64,000 nt of DNA from Hymenobacter lucidus. Its GTDB lineage: Bacteria > Bacteroidota > Bacteroidia > Cytophagales > Hymenobacteraceae. The notes beneath the pieces are model-generated. The model saw only the letters and a list, made by a program, of their open reading frames with translations, was not told the DNA's origin and did no database searches. The position numbers and the translations under genes were made by a program. Positions 57,551 to 64,000 of this stretch are shown in pieces. The first letter of the stretch is position 1. The number at the start of each line of letters is the position of its first letter. The stretch covers positions 248,001 through 312,000 of the forward strand of contig NZ_JAJADR010000006.1 in the NCBI RefSeq assembly GCF_020447265.1, given 5' to 3'.

Positions 57551-57994
57551 CTATTCATCAAAAATAGGAGTATCGAGACAACCAGGTGTATTAGGTGGAC
57601 ATGGGCAAGTAGTGCACGGTGGGGTAGGCAATGGGAAAAAGGCCATGCCTCCTGCTGATGTTCCTCCCGTAGTGCCGGTATCGGGTAGTTCGCCATGGTA
57701 AGGAGACCAGCCGCCGTCGGCGATAAAGTCCGTGTGGAACTCTGGGTCACAGGTTACCATCAGGCTACTGCCATTTGTATACCAATGGCAGGTTCCGGAG
57801 ACAACCTTCGTTTTGTTCTGCTTCTTTTGGGCTTGTGCTGTGCTGGGCTTGTTTTCTTCGCTCACAGCAGAAGAGGCACGCAATTGATTGGGAAAGCTGG
57901 TTACCATTAGTAGGGCTAGCGGAAGCATCCCAAAGGATAGGCGCTTGAAATTGCCCGCAACATAGGAACGAATCGTTGTTGAGTATTTTTTCAT
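57551..57994 (-). CDS. small exported Cys/Pro-rich protein
   Basis: The ATG at 57992-57994 (MKKYSTTIRSYVAGNFKRLSFGMLPLALLMVTSFP) gives 147 residues. A hydrophobic segment at about 22-35 preceded by basic residues suggests a long signal peptide or membrane anchor. The mature part has Cys pairs (SGTCHW, MVTCDP), a Gly/Thr-rich stretch (DTGTTGGTSAGG) and a C-terminal PPCTTCPCPPNTPGCLDTP tail, six Cys in all. No family is known to me. The gene is AT-richer than its neighbours and ends at a good terminator. It could be a surface or peptide-type product, without support beyond composition. Confidence 0.65.
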   Translation of the reverse strand: MKKYSTTIRSYVAGNFKRLSFGMLPLALLMVTSFPNQLRASSAVSEENKPSTAQAQKKQNKTKVVSGTCHWYTNGSSLMVTCDPEFHTDFIADGGWSPYHGELPDTGTTGGTSAGGMAFFPLPTPPCTTCPCPPNTPGCLDTPIFDE

Positions 57995-58266
57995 GGTATC
58001 GGTATAGGTGGAAAAATTGCAAAAAAGTGACTGAATATAGAGAGTATTCAGCAAGAAAAAAGCCTTCTGAATTTAGAACGTTAATTCTTTGTGAAAGAGA
58101 GCTGGGGATATGAGCTAATGGCAAGCCGGCCAGTAACAAGCAGTATTTTCGTAGCGAAAAAACAAAGCTCCGAAACTGTGAAGTTGGGCGCCAACTTGTT
58201 CGATTATGCGACGAAAAGTTGGTGGTAAGCCGCGCTTCAGTAACTGTGGACCGGCCCGGCCGGACC

Positions 58267-59169
58267 CTAGCTACGGGGGTGAAACTCGGTGATAATCTGG
58301 CGCAGGTAGTCCCGGTCGAGGTGGGTGTAGATTTCGGTGGTCGTGATGCTTTCGTGGCCCAGCATTTCCTGCACGGCCCGCAGGTCGGCGCCGCCCTCAA
58401 TGAGGTGGGTGGCAAAGCTGTGGCGGAACGTATGGGGGCTCACCACCTTCGGCACCCCGGCCTTGTCGACGAGGTCTTTGATGATGTTGAAAATCATGAC
58501 CCGGGAGAGCTTAGCCCCGCGCCGGTTCAGAAACACGAAGTCCTCGTGGCCGGGCTGAATGTCGAGGTGGCACCGCACGCCGCTGATATAGAAGCCGATG
58601 TGCTTCAGCGCATCGCGCCCGATGGGCACCAGCCGCTCCTTGTTGCCCTTGCCGGTCACGCGCACGAAGCCCTGGTCGGCGTAGAGGTTGGAAAGGCGCA
58701 AATCCGTCAGCTCCGACACACGCAGGCCCGAGGAATAGAGCGTTTCCAGGATGGCGCGGTTGCGGGTGCCTTCGTTGGTGCTCATGTCCACGGCCTCCAG
58801 CACCTGGGTTATTTCCTCATAGCTGAGCGTATCAGGCAATTTGCGGCCGGTTTTGGGGGCTTCCAGCGTGTCGGTGGGGTCCAGGGTCAGCAAATCCTCC
58901 ATTATCATAAAGCTGTAGAAGGCCTTGATGCCCGACAGGGTGCGGGCCTGCGAGGTGGCGCTCATGCCCAGCTCACCAAGCCAGGCCAGGAAGTCGCGCA
59001 GAATGCGGGTAGTGACCTGGGCGGGGCTGGCGGGCAGCTTGCTTATTTCCAGGTACTGACGCAGCTTGCCGACGTCGCGCACGTAGGCTTCCACCGAGTT
59101 GGCGGCCAAAGACTTTTCGAGCTGGAGGTAGCCCTCAAACTGCTTGATGCTAACGGACCAGTTGGACAT
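58267..59169 (-). CDS. xerD: tyrosine recombinase XerD
   Basis: The 300-residue enzyme has the XerC/XerD layout: an N-terminal SAM-like domain (FEGYLQLEKSLAANSVEAYVRDVGKLRQYL, QARTLSGIKAFYSFM) and a catalytic domain. The catalytic residues are in LYSSGLRVSELTDLR (Arg I), GKGNKERLVPI (Lys), VSPHTFRHSFATHLIEGG (HxxR) and LGHESITTTEIYTHLD (His and nucleophile Tyr). It resolves chromosome dimers at dif, in concert with FtsK. No adjacent att site or integrated element is visible, so this is the housekeeping recombinase rather than a mobile integrase; the D form is favoured over C by context only. Confidence 0.9.
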   Translation of the reverse strand: MSNWSVSIKQFEGYLQLEKSLAANSVEAYVRDVGKLRQYLEISKLPASPAQVTTRILRDFLAWLGELGMSATSQARTLSGIKAFYSFMIMEDLLTLDPTDTLEAPKTGRKLPDTLSYEEITQVLEAVDMSTNEGTRNRAILETLYSSGLRVSELTDLRLSNLYADQGFVRVTGKGNKERLVPIGRDALKHIGFYISGVRCHLDIQPGHEDFVFLNRRGAKLSRVMIFNIIKDLVDKAGVPKVVSPHTFRHSFATHLIEGGADLRAVQEMLGHESITTTEIYTHLDRDYLRQIITEFHPRS

Positions 59170-59208
59170 TCTATAAAGGAGCTTGCAAAGAAAAATGCCG
59201 GGCCGGCG

Positions 59209-59784
59209 CTAGAAGGCTTTCACATCGAACCGGCCTTCGGTGAGCCGGACTTTCTGCCCGGCGGGAGCGGCCGCCTCAAAATCAAAGGTACCCGATACGA
59301 TGGTATAGCGCACTTCGCCGCCGGTGGGCGTCTTTTCGGTGCGCGGCTCCACCTTCGTAATGGTGAGCGTGGCCGGACCCGCCGCCGAGGTCATGAAATC
59401 CTGCTGCGCTTCGAGGCGGCCAGTGAAACCGCTGGCTACGGCATACGTGCCGGGCTTGAGCGCCACCCCCGCCGGGTTATACACGGTAAGGTGAATGTAC
59501 TGCGAAGTACCAGTAGACGGTTCCTGCTCGGCACGCAGCGTAAACGTACCACCGGCGGTAGACGAATAGCTGGCTTCCAGCTTACTATCGAGCGTGTGCT
59601 GCACGAAAGGCAGCCACAGGCTGCCATCAACCAGGCAGCCGAAGGTGCCCTGCCCTTCCTGGGTAGCCTCGGGCAGCTTGGGTTTCACAATGTCCTCCAC
59701 TTTTTTGCAGCCGCTGCCAGCCAGTAAGCCCAGGGCAAGGAATAACATAACCGGCGCAGCGTCCTTAATAGATAGTTTTTTCAT
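59209..59784 (-). CDS. hypothetical lipoprotein, DUF6252-like
   Basis: The ATG at 59782-59784 begins MKKLSIKDAAPVMLFLALGLLAGSGCKKVED, a lipoprotein signal with lipobox AGSGC. The 191-residue product has a beta-rich domain (GQGTFGCLVDGSLWLPF, YIHLTVYNPAGVALKPGTYAVA, VSGTFDFEAAAPAGQKVRLTEGRFDV) resembling the DUF6252 lipoproteins of Bacteroidota. The function is unknown. It is divergent from aroQ, 90 bp away, and 39 bp upstream of xerD on the same strand. Confidence 0.75.
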   Translation of the reverse strand: MKKLSIKDAAPVMLFLALGLLAGSGCKKVEDIVKPKLPEATQEGQGTFGCLVDGSLWLPFVQHTLDSKLEASYSSTAGGTFTLRAEQEPSTGTSQYIHLTVYNPAGVALKPGTYAVASGFTGRLEAQQDFMTSAAGPATLTITKVEPRTEKTPTGGEVRYTIVSGTFDFEAAAPAGQKVRLTEGRFDVKAF

Positions 59785-59874
59785 AAGCTCACAAGGTAGA
59801 ACATTAAACCTGACTGCGGCCGGCTCCCGCCGGATGGGTTTACCTTTACCGCTCAAGCTCCCCAAACCTCCTCC

Positions 59875-60321
59875 ATGCAGATCCTGATCATCAACGGCCC
59901 CAACCTCAACCTGCTCGGCCGCCGCGAGCCGGGCATCTACGGCACTCGCTCCTTCGAGGAGTATTTGCCCGAGCTGCGCGCTGCCTTCCCCGACTTCACC
60001 CTCGAATACTTCCAGAGCAACCACGAAGGCGAGCTGATCGACAAGCTGCACGAGGTGGGCTTCACCTACCACGGCATTGTGCTCAACGCCGGCGCCTACA
60101 CCCACACCAGTCTGGCCCTGGCCGATGCGCTGGCCGCCATCAACTCGCCGGTGGTGGAAGTACACCTCTCCAACGTGGCCGCCCGCGAGGAAATCCGCCA
60201 CAAGAGCCTCATCGGCAAAAACTGCATCGGCAGCATCAGCGGCTTTAAGCTAGACAGTTACCGGCTGGCCCTGCACTACTTCGAAGGCCTGCGCCCCAAG
60301 CGCGTGGGGTTCAAAGTCTGA
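59875..60321 (+). CDS. aroQ: 3-dehydroquinate dehydratase, type II
   Basis: The 148-residue enzyme is a typical type II DHQase: MQILIINGPNLNLLGRREPGIYG (active-site Tyr), FQSNHEGELIDKLHEV, GIVLNAGAYTHTSLALADAL (His) and VVEVHLSNVAAREEIRHKSLI. It performs the third step of the shikimate pathway. It is followed by the second copy of the MITE-like repeat. The ATG at 59875 is preceded by a TACCTTTA element at 59841-59848, which resembles a -7 sequence. Confidence 0.96.
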   Translation: MQILIINGPNLNLLGRREPGIYGTRSFEEYLPELRAAFPDFTLEYFQSNHEGELIDKLHEVGFTYHGIVLNAGAYTHTSLALADALAAINSPVVEVHLSNVAAREEIRHKSLIGKNCIGSISGFKLDSYRLALHYFEGLRPKRVGFKV

Positions 60322-60695
60322 TGTGGGTTAATGTGCGAATGTGAGAAATGTGCTGAGGTGCTAATGCCCACTTTGTCATTGCAAGGCGCAAGCCGAAGCA
60401 ACCCGTCCTCTGCGCAGGTAGTCACGTCCTTTCACCAAAAAGCCCTTTGTTCCCACCGGAGTAAAGGGCTTTTGCCTGTACCGCGAAGTTCTACTTTGCG
60501 ACGCGTTGAACAACAATCGTTGAAGCGGTGCGGACGCCTCGCGAAGCTCCACTTCGCGATACATAGCTCAGGCATCAGTGCTTGTCGCGAAAGGAAGTAC
60601 TGCACATTTCAGCGGATGGATTGTTTCGTCGTGCCTCCTGGCAAGGGCACATTCCTCATTAGCACATTACCCACATTTCCCACATTAGCATATTA
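60322..60695. repeat. MITE-like dispersed repeat, copy 2
   Basis: Copy 2 begins TGTGGGTTAATGTGCGAATGTGAG and ends in imperfect inverse near 60695. It contains TCCTCTGCGCAGGTAGTCAC (60406-60425), identical to copy 1, and an equivalent hairpin AAAAGCCCTTT (60438-60448)/AAAGGGCTTTT (60463-60473). Copy 2 is longer than copy 1, with an inserted segment around 60480-60590. It lies between aroQ and the class V aminotransferase and contains no gene. Confidence 0.75.
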
Positions 60696-60703
60696 ACCTT
60701 CCC

Positions 60704-60711
60704 TACCTTTG
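60704..60711 (+). promoter_or_regulatory. TACCTTTG -7 element before the aminotransferase gene
   Basis: TACCTTTG fits TAnnTTTG, 28 bases before the ATG at 60740, directly after the repeat element. Confidence 0.5.
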
Positions 60712-60739
60712 CAGCTCCTTCCTCTAGCCTTTTCCACCT

Positions 60740-61804
60740 ATGTATACATTCAACCCCGGCCCGTCGCAGGTGTATCCCGAGCTGCGCGGCTATCTGCAGG
60801 ATGCCTTTGATGAGGGCTGGCTCTCGGCCCCGCACCGCGGCGAGCGGTTCACGGGCCTGATGCGCCAGACCGTAGCCGACCTGAAAACCAAGCTCAACAT
60901 TCCCCAGGACTATACCGTGTATTTCCTGAGTTCGGCCACCGAGTGCTGGGAAGTGCTGGCCCAGGACCTGACGCCCACCAAGAGCTTCCACCTCTACAGC
61001 GGCGCATTCGGCGAAAAGTGGTTTGAGTACGCCAAAGCCCTGCGCCCGGCCAGCACCGGCCAGCAGTTCGGTATCAACGAGCTGCCGGAGGTGTACACCC
61101 TGCCCCTGCCCGCCGACGATACCGACCTGGTCTGCATCACCCAGAACGAAACCAGCAACGCTACCCAATTGCGCGACGGTTTCATTCTGAACCTCTATAA
61201 CCGCCTCGGCAACGCCCTGCTGGCCGTGGATGCCACCTCTTCGCTAGGCGGCATTCAGCTCAAGTACATCAAGGCTGACATCTGGTTTGGCTCGGTGCAG
61301 AAGTGCTTCGGCATGCCGGCTGGCCTGGGCATCATGGTCTTGTCGCCACGAGCGGTGGCCCGCTTCCGCCAGATCAACGAGCGGCGGCGCTACAACAGCC
61401 TGGTAAACCAGTACGAGAAGATGCTCAACTTCCAGACCACCCACACGCCCAACGTGCTCGGCATCTACCTGCTGAGCCGGGTGCTGCAGGATCGGGAGCC
61501 GATCAAAGCCGTGCACCAGCACCTGCTCGACCGCGCCACCAAGCTCTACGACTACTTCGACCAGGCCACTCAGCTCACGCCGCTGGTCACGAACCCCGAA
61601 ACCCGCTCCACCACCGTCATCGGCCTGCAGGGCCCACCCGCCCTCATCGACGAGGTGAAGCGCCGCGCCCTCAGCCAGGGCCTGCAGCTGGGCAACGGCT
61701 ACGGCAGCTGGAAGTCCAACTCGCTGCGCATCGCCAACTTCCCCGCCATTCCCGACGCGGCCTACGAGCAGCTCGTGCAGTTCTTCGCCCGCGAATTCGC
61801 CTAA
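60740..61804 (+). CDS. class V aminotransferase, phosphoserine aminotransferase-like
   Basis: The 354-residue PLP enzyme has class V features: the N-terminal NPGPSQVYPEL, LSAPHRGERFTGLMRQT, LSSATECWEVLAQD (phosphate site), LVCITQNETSNATQL, LLAVDATSSLGGIQLKY and the Schiff-base Lys in WFGSVQKCFGMPAGLGIMVL. It resembles phosphoserine aminotransferases (SerC) of Bacteroidota but lacks the exact SerC motif, so alanine-glyoxylate-type activity is an alternative. A serA partner is not adjacent. It is followed by a low-complexity inverted repeat and marC. Confidence 0.87.
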   Translation: MYTFNPGPSQVYPELRGYLQDAFDEGWLSAPHRGERFTGLMRQTVADLKTKLNIPQDYTVYFLSSATECWEVLAQDLTPTKSFHLYSGAFGEKWFEYAKALRPASTGQQFGINELPEVYTLPLPADDTDLVCITQNETSNATQLRDGFILNLYNRLGNALLAVDATSSLGGIQLKYIKADIWFGSVQKCFGMPAGLGIMVLSPRAVARFRQINERRRYNSLVNQYEKMLNFQTTHTPNVLGIYLLSRVLQDREPIKAVHQHLLDRATKLYDYFDQATQLTPLVTNPETRSTTVIGLQGPPALIDEVKRRALSQGLQLGNGYGSWKSNSLRIANFPAIPDAAYEQLVQFFAREFA

Positions 61805-61805
61805 A

Positions 61806-61918
61806 GGGTGAAGTTGTGAAAGGTGAAATTGTGAATCGTGCAGTAGATGCAAACTGAGCGGAATCAACAATTCACAACTTCACCTTTCACAACTTCACCA
61901 TTTCACAACTTCACCTAT
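61806..61918. repeat. low-complexity inverted repeat between aminotransferase and marC
   Basis: AGGGTGAAGTTGTGAAAGG and further GGTGAAATTGTGAA words on the left face TCACAACTTCACCTTTCACA and repeated ACTTCACC words on the right, ending at the marC start. The words form inverted arms of about 30 bp. The same style occurs at 14812-15003. Confidence 0.65.
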
Positions 61919-62477
61919 GTTCAGCCTCAAGGAAATCTTCTCGGTTACGCTCACGCTCTTTGCGGTAATTGATATTCTGGGCTCCATCCCAATTATCATT
62001 CAGATCCGGCAGCGCGAGGGGAAGATTCACTCCGAAAAGGCCACGCTGGTGGCCGGCGTGCTGATGGTGGTGTTCCTGTTTCTGGGCCAGAGCATTTTGT
62101 CGCTGTTCGGGGTCGACTACCAGTCGTTTGCTTTGGCCGGCGCCATCATCATTTTCCTGATCGGCATGGAGATGATTCTGGGCATCGAGCTGTTCAAAAA
62201 CGACCCTACCACCCGCACCGGCTCTATCGTGCCGCTGGCGTTTCCCATCATCGTGGGCGCCGGCACCATGACGACCCTGCTTTCCCTGCGGGCGGCTTAC
62301 TCGCTGCCCAATGTGCTGGTAGGTATCGGCCTGAACCTGGTGTTCGTCTTCATCGTGCTCAAAAGCTCGGCCTGGATTGAGCGCAAGCTCGGCAAGGCCG
62401 GCGAAGACATCCTGCGCCGCGTGTTCGGCGTGATTCTGCTGGCCATTGCCATCAAACTGTTTAAGAGTAATTTTTGA
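61917..62477 (+). CDS. MarC-family integral membrane protein
   Basis: The 186-residue protein has six hydrophobic helices typical of MarC proteins (SVTLTLFAVIDILGSIPIIIQI, LVAGVLMVVFLFLGQSILSLFGVDYQSFALAGAIIIFLIGMEMILG, VPLAFPIIVGAGTMTTLLSL, NVLVGIGLNLVFVFIVL, VFGVILLAIAIKLF). The role of MarC is unknown; it is not established as a drug-resistance protein. It uses an ATG at 61917 within the inverted-repeat region. Confidence 0.9.
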   Translation: MFSLKEIFSVTLTLFAVIDILGSIPIIIQIRQREGKIHSEKATLVAGVLMVVFLFLGQSILSLFGVDYQSFALAGAIIIFLIGMEMILGIELFKNDPTTRTGSIVPLAFPIIVGAGTMTTLLSLRAAYSLPNVLVGIGLNLVFVFIVLKSSAWIERKLGKAGEDILRRVFGVILLAIAIKLFKSNF

Positions 62478-62490
62478 GTTCAATCAAACC

Positions 62491-62590
62491 GTCATATCGA
62501 ACGAAGTGAGACATCTCGCGTGCTGACGCATAATTAGTGTTGCAACGTCAGTAGGCGAGATTCCTCGGCTTCACTCGGAATGTCGTTCAG
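62491..62590. repeat. imperfect palindromic intergenic repeat
   Basis: GTCATATCGAACGAAGTGAGACATCTCGC at the left and GCGAGATTCCTCGGCTTCACTCGGAATGTCG at the right are imperfect inverted arms, with CTGACG and CGTCAG flanking the centre (TGTTGCA). It is a full-length version of the fragment at 7426-7469, between marC and rnhA. Confidence 0.7.
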
Positions 62591-62606
62591 TTAAAAACGT
62601 TTTTCC

Positions 62607-63071
62607 TTGATTCAACTTTTCACCGACGGCTCTTCGCGCGGCAACCCGGGTCCGGGTGGCTACGGCGCTATTCTGCGCTACGGTCCCCACGAGAAGGAGC
62701 TTACCCAGGGCTTCCGCCTCACGACCAACAACCGCATGGAATTGCTGGCCGTCATCGTGGGCCTGGAGGCCGTGACGCGCCCCGATATTCCGATTACCGT
62801 GACGACCGACTCGAAGTACGTGGTAGACGCGGTAGAGAAAAAGTGGGTATTCGGCTGGGCCGCCAAGCCCGACTTCGGCAAAAAAGCCAACGAGGACCTG
62901 TGGCGGCGCTTTCTAAAGATTTATAAGCAGCGCAAGGTGCAGTTTCGGTGGGTGCGCGGCCACAACGGCCACGCCGAAAACGAGCGGTGCGACCAGCTGG
63001 CCGTGCACAGCGCCACGCGCGGCCCCTTGCTCATTGATGCCGGCTACGAGATGCAGGAAGCCAAGCCCTGA
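62607..63071 (+). CDS. rnhA: ribonuclease HI
   Basis: The 154-residue enzyme starts at TTG (62607). It has the DEDD catalytic set: QLFTDGSSRGNPGPGGYG (Asp), NNRMELLAVIVGLEA (Glu), VTTDSKYVVDAVEK (Asp) and VRGHNGHAENERCDQLAV (His and Asp). It removes RNA from RNA-DNA hybrids. The start may lie slightly further downstream but the family's N-terminus fits here. Confidence 0.94.
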   Translation: MIQLFTDGSSRGNPGPGGYGAILRYGPHEKELTQGFRLTTNNRMELLAVIVGLEAVTRPDIPITVTTDSKYVVDAVEKKWVFGWAAKPDFGKKANEDLWRRFLKIYKQRKVQFRWVRGHNGHAENERCDQLAVHSATRGPLLIDAGYEMQEAKP

Positions 63072-63303
63072 GATAAGCTGCCGCCATAAGTACCAGCTAG
63101 TTGCGGCATCCAGACCAGCCACTACGCCCCGGCCGGCCGGGTAGCCGGCAGCGTTGCTTTTCGTAACTTGCCGGCTACCGAAGGTGCTTTACCCCTGCCT
63201 GTTGGCTTTTTTTTGATCTGTTGTAACCGTACGCTTTACCGGGCTTTTTCCAGATTCTGGCACCTGCTCACCAAATTTCTTCTTAGTCAGCCAACTTTAC
63301 CTT
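63072..63303. other. intergenic region between rnhA and acyltransferase
   Basis: About 230 bp, GC-rich on the left, with the words GGCCGGCCGGGTAGCCGG (63130-63147) partly self-complementary. No gene is seen. Promoter elements for the acyltransferase gene are not clear; TTTACC precedes the ATG directly. Confidence 0.4.
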
Positions 63304-64000
63304 ATGAAGCAGTATTACAAGTCATTAACCGGCATCAGAGCTATTGCTGCCTTTATGATTTTTTTCCATCATTACAATCCAGGTGAATCGATATTTGATA
63401 GCAACACCTTATATGACATATTCAATGAGCTGCACGTAGGTGTCACGGTATTTTTCACGCTGAGCGGCTTTCTTATTGCAAACAGATACCTAGGCAAAAC
63501 CGAATTTACAGTCCCTTACTTTCTGCGTTATTTCACCAATCGTTTTGCCCGAATATATCCGCTATACTTCCTGCTGACAAGCATAATATTCGGCAAGTAT
63601 TATTTATCGGACCCGAGTTCGAAAGTAGTGACTGAGTATTTAATGAACATCACCTTTCTGAAAGGGTTTTCCTGGTTCTATTTTGGAACAGGCATTCAAC
63701 AGGCCTGGTCGCTGACGGTAGAAGAATGCTTCTACCTATTTGCCTTCTTCTTTTTTCTGGCCCTGCAAGGCAGCAAAATCCGCAAAATCCTTGTCTGGCT
63801 GTCGGCTATCATTCTGCTCCCTGCCACCGGCTATCTGCTCATAGAGCTGTTTGCCCACCTTGGAATGCCCTTTTTTGAGGACGACAAGCTGGTGCTGTCG
63901 TATTCTTTCTTCGGCCGCTTTATCGAGTTCTTCGTCGGGATAGGTCTTGCGCTTCTGATCAGACGCGCCAATTTTACGTTCCGATATTTTACCCACGTCG
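63304..64000 (+). CDS. acyltransferase-3 family membrane protein, C-terminus cut by window edge
   Basis: The ATG at 63304 opens MKQYYKSLTGIRAIAAFMIFFHHYNPG, the typical start of acyltransferase-3 (OatA/WecH-type) membrane enzymes, with the conserved R and H residues. LHVGVTVFFTLSGFLIANRYLG, FTNRFARIYPLYFL, QAWSLTVEECFYLFAFFFF and FIEFFVGIGLALL follow. About 232 residues are visible. It would O-acylate a surface sugar, peptidoglycan or lipid. The DNA is more AT-rich than the flanking rnhA, suggesting horizontal origin or a surface-variable locus beginning here. Confidence 0.87.
   Translation, partial: MKQYYKSLTGIRAIAAFMIFFHHYNPGESIFDSNTLYDIFNELHVGVTVFFTLSGFLIANRYLGKTEFTVPYFLRYFTNRFARIYPLYFLLTSIIFGKYYLSDPSSKVVTEYLMNITFLKGFSWFYFGTGIQQAWSLTVEECFYLFAFFFFLALQGSKIRKILVWLSAIILLPATGYLLIELFAHLGMPFFEDDKLVLSYSFFGRFIEFFVGIGLALLIRRANFTFRYFTHV

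Noticed and set aside
58267..59169. Phage or island integrase
   Set aside because: Sequence and length are those of housekeeping XerD. There is no tRNA, attachment-site duplication or cargo beside it.

Overview
The window looks like chromosomal DNA from a high-GC member of the Bacteroidota, most likely Cytophagales/Hymenobacteraceae and Hymenobacter-like. This is inferred from the gene content: PorX, a fused LpxC-FabZ, DUF2851, DUF4197, two SusC-less TonB-type receptors with carboxypeptidase-regulatory N-termini, and LytS/LytTR two-component genes. Bacteroidota-style -7 elements (TAnnTTTG) and very long antisense ORFs caused by GC-rich codons fit the same picture. I see no rRNA, tRNA, CRISPR array, prophage or intact insertion sequence.

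Layout. 1-5.1 kb: alanine dehydrogenase (cut by the left edge), tsaE, a MarR regulator and a TonB-dependent receptor. The promoter between the last two carries two copies of a palindromic operator. 5.4-6.8 kb: a sigma-54 activator with a degenerate receiver. 6.9-7.4 kb: an AT-rich orphan gene. 7.6-15.9 kb: a seven-gene minus-strand cluster. It encodes two paralogous Glu/Gln-rich proteins, a gluzincin-type metalloprotease, a 650-residue orphan, a PLP enzyme, a GIY-YIG protein and an amidohydrolase. This is the least explained and most interesting part of the window. 16-22 kb: short repeats, a HAD phosphatase, a second TonB-type receptor, and a divergent LytS-type kinase/LytTR regulator pair.

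22.8-30.2 kb: porX (type IX secretion regulator), an HD phosphohydrolase, then the lipid A block lpxD, lpxC-fabZ, lpxA and an overlapping ABC ATPase. 30.2-36.4 kb: Uma2 nuclease, an acidic protein, two DUF4197 paralogs, cinA and a 2-oxoacid dehydrogenase E2. 36.5-47.6 kb: valS, a nitrilase-family hydrolase, an N-acetyl sugar amidotransferase, ferredoxin, a LuxC-like acyl-CoA reductase, a serine hydrolase, a nucleoside phosphorylase and trhO. 47.6-56.7 kb: a NeuD-like acyltransferase, a membrane protein translationally coupled to DUF2851, lolA, ftsK and a large membrane protein. 56.8-64 kb: small orphans, xerD, a lipoprotein, aroQ, a class V aminotransferase, marC, rnhA and the start of an acyltransferase-3 gene cut by the right edge.

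Most of the window is ordinary housekeeping DNA. The envelope theme is strong: lipid A synthesis, LolA, TonB-type receptors, PorX and acyltransferases. The accessory interest lies in the 8.4-15.9 kb cluster, the MarR operator pair, and several families of dispersed or tandem intergenic repeats, including a MITE-like element present twice.
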